Positions 1-6,344 of a stretch of 10,024 nt of DNA are shown here, piece by piece. The position numbers and the translations under genes were made by a program. Within the stretch, counting starts at the first letter, position 1; every line of letters begins with the position of its first letter. The DNA comes from an uncultured Phenylobacterium sp. (lineage in GTDB: Bacteria > Pseudomonadota > Alphaproteobacteria > Caulobacterales > Caulobacteraceae): assembly GCA_945952355.1 (NCBI GenBank), contig CAMFIW010000059.1, forward strand, positions 1 to 10,024, in the 5' to 3' direction. The notes beneath the pieces were generated by a model. That model ran no database searches. It was not told the DNA's origin and worked only from the letters and a program-made list of their open reading frames with translations.

Positions 1-210
1 CGCCCCGAACGCCATCACCGCGCACAGCAGCCACCCGTCCGGGCGCCGCGCCGACCATCCGGCATAGAGCGCGAGCAGGCCCACGCCCGCGCCCTTCCAG
101 GTCGCCGCCGTCACGATCCCGAGCGGCAGGCTCCACGAAGCCATGTAGCTGACCCCCGCGACCACAGCCGCCACCAGGATCCATCGCCCGGGATCGTTCC
201 GCGCCGCCAT
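1..210 (-). CDS. YhhN-family (lysoplasmalogenase-like) integral membrane protein, N-terminal part
   Basis: The minus strand is open from the ATG at 210 to the window edge (70 codons), so the C-terminus lies outside. The translation begins MAARNDPGRWILVAAVVAGV and has hydrophobic helices at about residues 10-24 and 40-56, with a third starting near 62 in the segment DGWLLCAVMAFGA. The pattern of a second helix opened by WKGAGVGLLALYA and a third opened by a DGW-type segment is what I recognise from the YhhN family. That family is an eight-helix membrane protein group including lysoplasmalogenases, which hydrolyse the vinyl-ether bond of lysoplasmalogens; many bacterial members have no proven substrate. 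The start overlaps the stop of the upstream glycosyltransferase gene by one base (TGATG), so translation is probably coupled. The family call rests on about 70 residues and on memory of the family pattern; enzymatic activity is not shown here. Confidence 0.68.
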   Translation of the reverse strand, partial: MAARNDPGRWILVAAVVAGVSYMASWSLPLGIVTAATWKGAGVGLLALYAGWSARRPDGWLLCAVMAFGA

Positions 211-845
211 CAGATCGCCGCCGTCACATAGGCCGGCAAATTGGCCTTGAAGGGGCCGGCGAAGTGCAGGGTGAAACTCTGTGCGAGCGGGAAGGGGCTT
301 TGCAGCTCGGACCAGTCCGCCAGGCGCAGGCCGCCCGTGTCCCGTTCGGTCTCCAGCAGGTGGGTGTTGAACGCGCCCTGCTCGAACGAGGTCCCAGCCC
401 ACTCCTCGCGGCAGACCCAGGCGGCCTCGGTGCGCGTCCAGGCGGCCTTGGGGAACAGCGCCGCCCATCGGCCCATCAGCTCGCCGCCGCCGGTCTCGCG
501 CCGGGCGAACACCACGCCGGCGTTGAACGGGGCGTCCCAGAACGGGTTGTCGCCCGCCGCCACCATCGCCTCGCGGCCTGCGAACAGTCCTTCGATCCGC
601 CTGTCCAGGTCGTGGACCACGGCGTCGGTGTCGAGCCAGGCGACATAGTCGTAGCCGCCGTCCATGAAGCGCTTCAGCAGGCTGGGCTTCTGCCAGTAGA
701 CGGGCAGGTCGAACACCGGCTGGGTCAGGAAGAAGTGGTCGTAGCCATGACGCTTGGCGTAGTCCCGGTTTCGTTCCACCAGGAATGGCATGAGCCCGAG
801 TTCGCCGACCGGCCGGTTGTCGAATTGAATGATCGCGATCCGCAT
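210..845 (-). CDS. GT34-like (GMA12/MNN10-type) glycosyltransferase family protein
   Basis: 211 residues from the ATG at 845. It looks like a compact nucleotide-sugar transferase with a GT-A fold. Visible motifs are an opening beta-strand MRIAIIQFD, a DXD-type metal/nucleotide-sugar site WLDTDAVV (D72, D74), an acceptor-side FNAGV (107-111), EQGAF (155-159) and a late HFAGPFK (H194-K200). This order is that of the galactosyl transferase GMA12/MNN10 group. There is no signal peptide or membrane segment, so the protein should be cytosolic. A GTG two codons upstream (851) is possible, but a -10-like GCTAGACC at 859-852 puts the predicted transcription start on the A of the ATG at 845, so I chose that start; no Shine-Dalgarno is visible. 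The stop overlaps the next gene (YhhN-like), suggesting a two-gene envelope-related operon. Sugar donor and acceptor cannot be told from sequence. Confidence 0.8.
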   Translation of the reverse strand: MRIAIIQFDNRPVGELGLMPFLVERNRDYAKRHGYDHFFLTQPVFDLPVYWQKPSLLKRFMDGGYDYVAWLDTDAVVHDLDRRIEGLFAGREAMVAAGDNPFWDAPFNAGVVFARRETGGGELMGRWAALFPKAAWTRTEAAWVCREEWAGTSFEQGAFNTHLLETERDTGGLRLADWSELQSPFPLAQSFTLHFAGPFKANLPAYVTAAI

Positions 846-851
846 GGGCAC

Positions 852-881
852 GGTCTAGCCGCCGCAGCCGCCTTGCGTCGA
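852..881 (-). promoter_or_regulatory. Housekeeping-type promoter for the glycosyltransferase operon, predicted leaderless
   Basis: On the minus strand TCGACGC (881-875) matches the Caulobacter -35 consensus TTGACGS in 6 of 7 positions. GCTAGACC (859-852) matches the -10 consensus GCTANAWC in 7 of 8. In sigma-70 terms the hexamers are TCGACG and TAGACC with an 18-bp spacer. Counting from the -10, the transcription start falls at 845, the first base of the ATG. That leaves no 5' leader and fits the absence of a Shine-Dalgarno sequence. Consensus is from known Caulobacter promoters; activity is inferred. Confidence 0.5.
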
Positions 882-900
882 GCCCGCCGGCCGCTAAGAA
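873..900 (+). promoter_or_regulatory. Weak divergent promoter candidate for the thioesterase gene
   Basis: TTGCGT (873-878) and GCTAAGAA (893-900) lie on the plus strand with a 16-bp spacer between hexamers. The -10 agrees with GCTANAWC at only 6 of 8 positions and the -35 is poor. Its position predicts a start at about 907-908, the ATG of the downstream gene, which again has no clear Shine-Dalgarno. It overlaps the -35 of the opposing promoter, so the two would compete for polymerase. Confidence 0.3.
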
Positions 901-907
901 CGAAGCC

Positions 908-1732
908 ATGTCCGAGATCCGTCCCGCCTACGACATGTCGCTCAGTCCGGTCGGTCCCGGACGCTGGACCACCCTGGCCGCGCCGGAGTGGCGCAATCCC
1001 GGCGGCGGGCTTTGGGGCGGATATGCGCTGGGCCTGTGCGTCCGGGCGCTGGAAGCCGAGGCCGAGGCGGTCGGCGAGGCCCTGTCCCTCACCCTGACCT
1101 ACGCCTCGGGGCTGCCGTCGGGACTGCTCGACGTGCGCACGCGTCGGCTGCGCCAGGGTGGGTCGATCGGCGTCTGGGAGGTTGAGCTTGGCCCGGCGGG
1201 CGTCGGTGAGGTCGGGGTCCACGGCATGGTCACCCTGGCGCGTCGCCCGCCGACCCCGCCCTTCGCCTTTGCGAGCCTGCCCGAGACCCCACCGCCCGAG
1301 GACCTGCCCAGTCCGGTTCACCCGGCCGGCGCGACCCATTTCGGCGCGCTCGCCTTCGAACGCCGCACGCTCGATGGGTTCCCGCCCGCGCCCGGAGGCG
1401 ATTCCCGCTCTCTGGCCTGGGTCCGGCCGCGGCTCGGCGCCTGGGACAAGGCCCTGCTGGCCATGGTCACCGACAACTCCCCGCCGCGCGCCATGTACGC
1501 CCTGCCCCGGGTCATGACGACGACGCTTTCGCTTACCGCCTATCTCCACGCGACCGCCGAGGAGCTCGCGGGGCTCGGCGACGACTACATCCTCATCGAG
1601 TGCGAGGGTCGGGTCGGCGGCGGCGGCGCCTCGGACGAACGGTCCAGCTACTGGAGCCGCGACGGCCGCCTGCTCGCCACCAGCGAACAGCTCGCCTGGT
1701 ACCGGCAGATGCCTCCCACCTCCCCGGAATAG
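908..1732 (+). CDS. Acyl-CoA thioesterase, double-hotdog (TesB-like / 4HBT_3) family
   Basis: 274 residues, a normal length for a protein with two fused hotdog domains. The N-terminal hotdog (about residues 12-110) has the family's central helix signature GGLWGGYALGLCVRAL (33-48). It is followed by strands such as LSLTLTYASGLPSG and IGVWEVELGPAGVG. A Pro-rich linker (about 112-140) leads to the second hotdog, which includes SLAWVRPR, a central-helix stretch around DKALLAMVTDNSPP and the ending YWSRDGRLLATSEQLAWYR (248-266), typical of TesB-like proteins. The family hydrolyses acyl-CoA to free fatty acid and CoA in the cytosol; the chain-length preference is not readable. No signal peptide. 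The ATG at 908 is supported by a -10-like element ending at 900 and may be leaderless. The next gene starts 10 nt after the stop, so the two are probably cotranscribed, though no shared pathway is obvious. Confidence 0.85.
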   Translation: MSEIRPAYDMSLSPVGPGRWTTLAAPEWRNPGGGLWGGYALGLCVRALEAEAEAVGEALSLTLTYASGLPSGLLDVRTRRLRQGGSIGVWEVELGPAGVGEVGVHGMVTLARRPPTPPFAFASLPETPPPEDLPSPVHPAGATHFGALAFERRTLDGFPPAPGGDSRSLAWVRPRLGAWDKALLAMVTDNSPPRAMYALPRVMTTTLSLTAYLHATAEELAGLGDDYILIECEGRVGGGGASDERSSYWSRDGRLLATSEQLAWYRQMPPTSPE

Positions 1733-1742
1733 GACGCGCCAC

Positions 1743-3164
1743 ATGATCATCTCCAGGCTCGCGGCGCTGGCCGCCGGCGTCGCCGCCGCGCTCGCCCCCA
1801 TCGCCGCCGAGGCCCAAACCCAGGCCCAGCCGGGCGAGGCCGCCTTCCGCGCCATGTTCAAGGAGATGATCGAGACCGATACCAGCGCCGCCTCCGGCGA
1901 CTGCACCGTGCTGGCCAACAAGATCGCGGCGCGGATGCAGGCCGCCGGTTTCCCGGCCAAGAACCTCAAGGTCATGGTCCCCGACGGCGCGCCAAAGGCC
2001 GGCAACCTCGTCGCCTGGCTGCCGGGCAAGGATCCGAAGGCCAAGGCCGTGCTGATGCTGGGCCACATCGACGTGGTCAACGCCTTCCGCGCCGATTGGA
2101 CCCGCGACCCCTTCGCCCTGGTCGAGGAGAACGGACAGTTCTACGGCCGCGGCGTCTCCGACATGAAGTCACAGGACGCCATCTGGGCCGACAACATGGT
2201 CCGCTACAACGCCGAGGGGTACCACCCTCGCCGCACCATCCGCATGGCCCTGACCTGCGGCGAGGAGGGCGGCGGCTTCGTAAACGGCGCCGACTGGCTG
2301 GCCCAGAACCATCGCGAGCTGGTCGACGCCGGGATCGGCCTGACCGAGGGCGGAGGCGGCGACCTTGACGCCGAAGGCAAGCGTCTGGCCGTCACCGTCA
2401 TGGCCGCCGAGAAGGTGTTCAGCGTCTTCACCCTGGAGATCACCGGTCCCGGCGGCCACTCGTCCAAGCCGCGGAACGACAACATCATCGAGGCCCTCGG
2501 CCAGGCCCTGGCCAATCTGAAGACCCTCTCGTTCCCGACGCAGCTCAACGAGAACAGCCGCCTCTATTTCGAGACCTTGGCGACCCGGGCCGATCCGGAG
2601 ACCGCCGCCGCGATCCGCAAGGTCCTGGCCGATCCCGCGGATCCGGCCGCCAACGCCGTGCTGGACCGTTCGGTCAGCTACCACGCCATGCTGCGCACCA
2701 CCTGCATCCCCACCCTGGTCGAGGGGGGGCACGCCACCAACGCCCAGCCCCAACGGGCCAAGGCGACCATCAATTGCCGCACCCTGCCGGGCGCCTCGGT
2801 CGACGAGGCCGAGGCGGCCATCGTCAAGGCGGTGCACAACCCGCTGATGAAGGTGACCCGCGGTCTGGTCGGCGCGGCGCGCGCGCCGTCGCCGCCGATC
2901 ACCCCGGAACTCGTCGCCCCGATCCGGAAGGTGGCCGCGACGATCTTTCCGGGTGTCCCGGTCACGCCCATGCAGGAGACGTTCGGCACCGATGCAGGCC
3001 GGCTCGTCGCGGTCGGAATTCCGGTCTACGGCTTTTCCGCCCTGTTCCGCGGCGATGACGCCGGCAATATCCACGGCCTGAACGAGCACATCTCCGTCCA
3101 GTCTGTGATGGACGCCCGCAGTTTCATGTACCGCCTGATCAAGGACTACGCCGACGCGAAGTAG
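1743..3164 (+). CDS. Exported M20-family zinc metallopeptidase
   Basis: 473 residues with a cleavable signal peptide (hydrophobic 5-21, cleavage probably after AEA24), so it acts in the periplasm. The M20 (ArgE/DapE/CPG2-like) active-site set is complete. GHIDVV gives ligand H108 with D110; GRGVSDMKS gives bridging D140; CGEEGG gives catalytic base E174 and ligand E175; LTEGGGG gives the fourth ligand E202; NIHGLNEH gives H444. The inserted dimerisation domain (about 222-345) carries GPGGHSSKP, whose H239 is the family's substrate-binding His. The family removes or cleaves terminal amino acids from short peptides or acylated amino acids; the exact substrate is unknown. The start ATG at 1743 has AGGA (1731-1734) eight bases upstream, overlapping the stop of the thioesterase gene, which indicates an operon. 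Length and motif spacing are normal and there is no sign of decay. Confidence 0.93.
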   Translation: MIISRLAALAAGVAAALAPIAAEAQTQAQPGEAAFRAMFKEMIETDTSAASGDCTVLANKIAARMQAAGFPAKNLKVMVPDGAPKAGNLVAWLPGKDPKAKAVLMLGHIDVVNAFRADWTRDPFALVEENGQFYGRGVSDMKSQDAIWADNMVRYNAEGYHPRRTIRMALTCGEEGGGFVNGADWLAQNHRELVDAGIGLTEGGGGDLDAEGKRLAVTVMAAEKVFSVFTLEITGPGGHSSKPRNDNIIEALGQALANLKTLSFPTQLNENSRLYFETLATRADPETAAAIRKVLADPADPAANAVLDRSVSYHAMLRTTCIPTLVEGGHATNAQPQRAKATINCRTLPGASVDEAEAAIVKAVHNPLMKVTRGLVGAARAPSPPITPELVAPIRKVAATIFPGVPVTPMQETFGTDAGRLVAVGIPVYGFSALFRGDDAGNIHGLNEHISVQSVMDARSFMYRLIKDYADAK

Positions 3165-3186
3165 CTAAGGCCCCCTGTCGTCGCCC

Positions 3187-3200
3187 CCGCGCTCGCGCGG
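3187..3200 (+). terminator. Possible small GC hairpin after the peptidase gene
   Basis: CCGCGC-tc-GCGCGG is a perfect inverted repeat starting 22 nt after the peptidase stop. The 2-nt loop means that really a 5-bp stem would form. There is no T-run, so it is at best a weak or factor-assisted terminator. Confidence 0.25.
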
Positions 3201-3278
3201 CTGGCCGGAGTCGTCACGACCACGGATCGCCCCGCCATCAGCGGATGATCGGCGAAAGATCGGCTCGTCGTCCTGTCG

Positions 3279-3296
3279 CCGCGGAGCGTTCCGCGG
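3279..3296 (+). repeat. Inverted repeat in the leader of the UrcA-family gene
   Basis: CCGCGGA-gcgt-TCCGCGG is a perfect 7-bp inverted repeat with a 4-nt loop, 45 nt before the ATG at 3342. It could be an operator or an mRNA hairpin. Just upstream, GATCGGC occurs twice (3247-3253 and 3258-3264), 11 bp apart, one helical turn, which may be a paired protein site. No promoter core was recognised in this 177-nt gap. Confidence 0.35.
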
Positions 3297-3341
3297 TCCG
3301 CTTCCGTCGTCGGATGTCCGACCCACGACAGGAGCAAGAAC

Positions 3342-3680
3342 ATGACCCGCGCACCGCTTATCGCCCTCGTCCTCGCCGCCACGACGGCCGTCCCCGCCCT
3401 GGCCGCCGGTCCCGGCCACGCCTGGCAGGTGGGCAACGACAGCTATCACCTCACCGTCTCCGACCAGGACCTGAGCAGCCCCGCCGGCCGCGCCGTGGTC
3501 CTCGCACGGGTCGAGACCGTCGCCGCGCGCCTGTGCCGGAACGCCGGCGTGCGCCGCGAGGAACTGGCCTGCCGAGACAAGATCGTCCGCGCCGCCAGCG
3601 GCTCTCTGCGTCCCGTCATCGAGCAGGCCTTGGCCGAACGCGCCGGCCGCCCGGCCCTGGAACTCGCCGTGGCCCGCTGA
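3342..3680 (+). CDS. UrcA-family small secreted protein
   Basis: 112 residues with a clear signal peptide (hydrophobic 5-20, cleavage near ALAA22), so periplasmic or secreted. The mature part has the UrcA-family layout: a beta-like segment YHLTVSDQDLSSPAGRAV, then a helix LARVETVAARLCRNAG, then a second Cys in ACRDKIVRAASG. The two cysteines C65 and C77 probably form a disulfide. Proteins of this family are about 100 residues long, common and often multi-copy in Caulobacterales and Sphingomonadales; no biochemical function is known to me. AGGAG (3330-3334) lies 7 nt before the ATG, a good ribosome site. A membrane-anchored regulator follows 70 nt after the stop in the same direction, so the two may share a transcript. 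The C-terminal tail (about 95-112) is slightly longer than I expect for the family. Confidence 0.82.
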   Translation: MTRAPLIALVLAATTAVPALAAGPGHAWQVGNDSYHLTVSDQDLSSPAGRAVVLARVETVAARLCRNAGVRREELACRDKIVRAASGSLRPVIEQALAERAGRPALELAVAR

Positions 3681-3708
3681 GGTGGCCGTGTACGATTTCC
3701 GACCCCGC

Positions 3709-3720
3709 CGTGATAACCTG
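3709..3720 (+). promoter_or_regulatory. Weak -10-like element before the CadC-like regulator gene
   Basis: GTGATAAC (3710-3717) matches GCTANAWC at 6 of 8 positions. TGTACG 17 bp upstream (3689-3694) is a poor -35. A start near 3724 would give a 27-nt leader containing the GGAG at 3739-3742. This supports separate transcription from the UrcA-family gene but is weak evidence. Confidence 0.22.
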
Positions 3721-3750
3721 TTCGCCGAAACCTTCGTCGGAGTATCCGAA

Positions 3751-5307
3751 ATGGCGATGGTCGACGCGGCGGTGCGCCTGGCCCACGAGGAGCCGTTCGA
3801 TATCGGCGGACTCTCCGTGCGCCCGGAAACGCGCGAGATCGTCGGCGCCGGCGGTCGGCGGGAGGTGCTCGAGCCTCGCGTCATGCAGGTCCTGGTCAGC
3901 CTTTGGCGCGCCGGCGGCGCCGTGCTGTCACGCGACGATCTGCTGCGCGCCTGCTGGGAGGGCCGGATCGTCGGCGAGGACGCGATCAACCGCGTCATGT
4001 CGCGTCTGCGCCGGGTGGCGCTCGATCACCCGGAGGCCGGCTTCCGCGTCGAGACCATCACCAAGGTCGGCTATCGCCTCGTGCTTGACGGCGTCCCCGC
4101 CGATGCGTTCGCACAGATCGCCGCCTTCCCCGTCCAGCCTGGCCGGCCCCCCCCGGCGCCAGCCGCGCCGAACCGCCGCCTGCTGGTGGCCGGTGGAGCA
4201 GCGGCCGGTCTCGCCGCGGTCGCGGGCGCGGTCGGATGGTTCGGGGCCCGGCGCCCCCCGCTGGATCGCAGGACCCGTGCGCTCTACGACCAGGGCTGGA
4301 CCGCGCTCAACCAGATTTCGCCGGCCACCTCGCAGCAGGCGGTAGCCATGTTCCAGGCCGTCGTCGCGGCGGCGCCTGAATATGCCGACGGCTGGGGCGC
4401 GCTCGCCTCGGCCTATGCCTGCGGCTGCGGCGCCGCCCAGGACCCGTCCACCAACGCTCGGCGCGAGCGCGCCCGCCTGGCCGCCGACCGCGCCCTCCAG
4501 CTCGACCCCGGCAATGCCCTGGCCACCGCCGCCATGGTCGATATCGCCGGCGTCTACGGCCGCTGGACCCACGCCGAACAGACCCTTCGCCACGGCCTGC
4601 GCCGCCATCCCCGGGCCATGCCGTTGATCCTGAGCCTGCGGTCGCTGCTGAGCGCGGTGGGTCGCAACGCCGAGGCCGCCCGCCTCGGCGATCGCGTCGT
4701 CGCCGCCACGCCGCCGTCGCCCCAGCTCTATGCCCGCGTCCAGGAGCTCGAAGCCGCAGGCCGCCTCGAAGAGGCCGACCGCGCCAGCGCCCAGATGATC
4801 GCGCTGTTCCCGGGGAACATCCCGGTCTGGTTCACCCACTTCTACCACCTGGCGCGCAACGGCCGGCCGGCCGACGCGCTCGCCTTCGGAATGAACCTCG
4901 ACAACCGCCCGCCGGGCGTGCCCGACGACAATTTCGAGATCACGATGGCGGGCGCTCAGGCCCTGCTCACCCGCGCCCCGGTCGATGTCGATCACGCCAT
5001 GTCCCTCGCGCTCGCCTCCGCGCGCGAGGGTAGCGGCTATGCCGAGAACGCCCTGCTCCTGGCCGCCCAGCTCGGCCGTCTCGACGAGGCCTTCGCGCTC
5101 GTGGACGCCTACTATTTCCGCCGCGGCTTCTCGCCCCCGATGCTCAGCTTCTCCCCCACCCAGAAGCAGTACTACACCGAGCGCCGCACCCACTTCCTCT
5201 TCTGGCCCTGCGCCGGTGCGCTGCGCGCCGATCCCAGGTTCGCCGAGATGGCGCGCGGCGTTGGACTGGCGGACTACTGGCGAAAGGCGGGCCGGGGGCC
5301 GGACTGA
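3751..5307 (+). CDS. CadC/ToxR-like membrane-spanning winged-helix regulator with TPR-type periplasmic domain
   Basis: 518 residues from the ATG at 3751. The frame is open to a GTG at 3682, but GGAG (3739-3742) sits eight bases before this ATG and nothing suitable precedes the GTG. Residues about 16-112 are an OmpR/PhoB-type winged helix. It has the recognition-helix stretch GEDAINRVMSRLRRVALD and the wing ending FRVETITKVGYRL. A Pro-rich linker leads to one membrane helix (about 145-166, flanked by RR and ARR), which puts the rest in the periplasm. That part (about 178-510) is a solenoid of helix pairs with TPR-like units, e.g. AVAMFQAVVAAAPEYADGWG and ARLAADRALQLDPGNALATA. Proteins of this design sense a periplasmic signal and bind DNA without phosphorelay. 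Its stop is 16 nt from the convergent downstream gene. The upstream UrcA-family gene is a possible target or partner; ligand and regulon are unknown. Confidence 0.85.
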   Translation: MAMVDAAVRLAHEEPFDIGGLSVRPETREIVGAGGRREVLEPRVMQVLVSLWRAGGAVLSRDDLLRACWEGRIVGEDAINRVMSRLRRVALDHPEAGFRVETITKVGYRLVLDGVPADAFAQIAAFPVQPGRPPPAPAAPNRRLLVAGGAAAGLAAVAGAVGWFGARRPPLDRRTRALYDQGWTALNQISPATSQQAVAMFQAVVAAAPEYADGWGALASAYACGCGAAQDPSTNARRERARLAADRALQLDPGNALATAAMVDIAGVYGRWTHAEQTLRHGLRRHPRAMPLILSLRSLLSAVGRNAEAARLGDRVVAATPPSPQLYARVQELEAAGRLEEADRASAQMIALFPGNIPVWFTHFYHLARNGRPADALAFGMNLDNRPPGVPDDNFEITMAGAQALLTRAPVDVDHAMSLALASAREGSGYAENALLLAAQLGRLDEAFALVDAYYFRRGFSPPMLSFSPTQKQYYTERRTHFLFWPCAGALRADPRFAEMARGVGLADYWRKAGRGPD

Positions 5308-5323
5308 GCCTCACCCGGTCGGG

Positions 5324-6247
5324 TCACGCGGCGCCTGCCTGGACCTCATCCTCTGCGGGGTCCGCGATGGCGACGCCCACCTCGGCCAGCGATTCCAGGA
5401 ATTCCCGCGTCACGCGCCAGGCCTCGCGGCTCGCTTCGGCCAGCTCCGGCCGCATCACCACGGCCGCGGGGATGATGACGCCGCTGTCGTTGCGAACGCA
5501 CAGCCCGGCCTTCGCCAGCTTCCCGACGTGGCGGCGGGTCGTCTCGTAGGGCAGGCCGAGTTGCCGGGCCAGCAGATAGGCGCTGATCGGCTGGCGGCGT
5601 TCGTCGGGCAGGATGTCGATCGGCTCGCCGCCCACCAGCTCGGACTGGAAGTTGTGCCGGTTGATCGCCAGGAACATCAGGGCTGACAGCATGTCCACGT
5701 CGAGGGCGGTGCGGATGGTCGTCAGTCCGTCCAGGAAATAGCGGATGGAAAGCCGCGCCACGCGGCGCTCCACCTGGAAGGTCGAGATCGCCTTAGGACG
5801 GGGATTGCGGAAGCCGAGCTCGCCCAGGTCGCTCAGCAGGCCGAGTGTCGCCGCCCAGGTGTCCGCCGCGATCCGCGAGGCCTGGGGCGCCGCGAGGGAA
5901 GGGGCGACAAGGCCCATGCCCTGTCTCACGGCCAGTCCGCTCGCCGTCAGCCGCCCGACGTGGCGCCGGGTGGTCTCGTAGGGCATTCCGATCAGTTGGG
6001 AGAGCCGAAGCACATTGACCGGCGTGCGCGACTGCAGCCGCGTCACCGCCTGGAACTCGGTCTCGCCGAGGGCGGGCAGGGTGAACTCGCGGACGTTCTC
6101 CCAGGCCATCGCCGCATAGACCACCGAGGTGTCGAGGTCGTGGCCGAGCACCCGCGTCAGCCGGTTCGCGCACCCCAGGAAGTAGGCGATGGTGAGCCGG
6201 ATGGCCTGCCGGTGCTGCGGCATGAAGGGCTCGGGGGTCTGACGCAT
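5324..6247 (-). CDS. Tandem-duplicated winged-helix-type protein of unknown function
   Basis: 307 residues, no signal peptide or membrane helix. The protein consists of two homologous units of about 130 residues, 17-146 and 165-291. Each begins with a helix (RLTIAYFLG / RLSIRYFLDG) and continues through a helical segment (TSVVYAAMAWENVREF / SALMFLAINRHNFQ). It then has a winged-helix core whose recognition part is nearly identical: LSQLIGMPYETTRRHVGRL (82-100) and LARQLGLPYETTRRHVGKL (226-244), followed by GLAVRQ/GLCVRN. Each unit ends with a similar helix (DTWAATLGLLSDLGELGF / EAWRVTREFLESLAEVGV). The helix spacing suggests MarR/IclR-style DNA binding with both DNA-reading domains in one chain, i.e. 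a pseudo-dimer. I do not recognise a named family. AAGG (6257-6254) precedes the ATG at 6247 by 6 nt. It stands alone, convergent with the CadC-like gene. Effector binding is not evident. Confidence 0.78.
   Translation of the reverse strand: MRQTPEPFMPQHRQAIRLTIAYFLGCANRLTRVLGHDLDTSVVYAAMAWENVREFTLPALGETEFQAVTRLQSRTPVNVLRLSQLIGMPYETTRRHVGRLTASGLAVRQGMGLVAPSLAAPQASRIAADTWAATLGLLSDLGELGFRNPRPKAISTFQVERRVARLSIRYFLDGLTTIRTALDVDMLSALMFLAINRHNFQSELVGGEPIDILPDERRQPISAYLLARQLGLPYETTRRHVGKLAKAGLCVRNDSGVIIPAAVVMRPELAEASREAWRVTREFLESLAEVGVAIADPAEDEVQAGAA
5522..5560 (-). repeat. Intragenic repeat copy B (encodes second PYETTRRHVG)
   Basis: This 39-bp segment is 34/39 identical to 5954-5992. Offset is 432 bp, i.e. 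144 codons. It codes the recognition-helix region of the second unit of the duplicated protein. High nucleotide identity here, against low identity elsewhere in the units, shows strong constraint or gene conversion at the DNA-reading motif. Confidence 0.8.
5954..5992 (-). repeat. Intragenic repeat copy A (encodes first PYETTRRHVG)
   Basis: Partner of 5522-5560, same orientation, five mismatches in 39 bases. It encodes the PYETTRRHVG region (residues 89-98) of the first unit. Confidence 0.8.
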
Positions 6248-6289
6248 GATGAACCTTGGAAACCTGATCCGCGGGCGGGGCGAGTCGAT

Positions 6290-6313
6290 GACGTAGCCGT
6301 GGAGGTTCGTCCT
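6290..6313 (-). promoter_or_regulatory. Candidate promoter for the duplicated winged-helix gene
   Basis: On the minus strand GCTACGTC (6297-6290) matches GCTANAWC in 7 of 8 positions. AGGACGA (6313-6307) shares GACG with the -35 consensus, with a slightly short 9-nt gap. The predicted start near 6283 would leave a leader of about 36 nt containing AAGG. It lies inside the 97-nt gap after the chemotaxis operon. Confidence 0.35.
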
Positions 6314-6324
6314 CAGGCGCCGCC

Positions 6325-6344
6325 GCCTCGCGGCGCCGCGAGGC
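6325..6344 (-). terminator. Perfect 20-bp palindrome directly after the CheE-like gene stop
   Basis: On the minus strand the bases right after the TAG (6347-6345) form a perfect palindrome: stem GCCTCGCG, loop GCGC, stem CGCGAGGC. This gives an 8-bp GC-rich hairpin. A competing 7-bp hairpin (GGCGCCG/CGGCGCC, 6316-6322 with 6331-6337) overlaps it. No T-run follows, so it may act as a non-canonical terminator or 3'-end stabiliser for the response-regulator operon. Confidence 0.5.

Noticed and set aside
725..2080. Long minus-strand open frame (451 codons) opposite the thioesterase
   Set aside because: Low-complexity Gly/Arg/Ala product with no motifs, opposite a clear thioesterase and peptidase start; typical of a GC-rich shadow frame.
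2169..3089. Minus-strand open frame opposite the M20 peptidase
   Set aside because: No ribosome site or domain; the opposing gene has a complete catalytic set.
3682..3750. GTG start at 3682 for the CadC-like regulator
   Set aside because: It lacks a ribosome site, while the ATG at 3751 has GGAG at ideal spacing and all domains lie after it.
5308..5323. Bidirectional terminator between the convergent genes
   Set aside because: Only CCCG-gt-CGGG is symmetric in the 16-nt gap; too short for a stable hairpin and no T-run.
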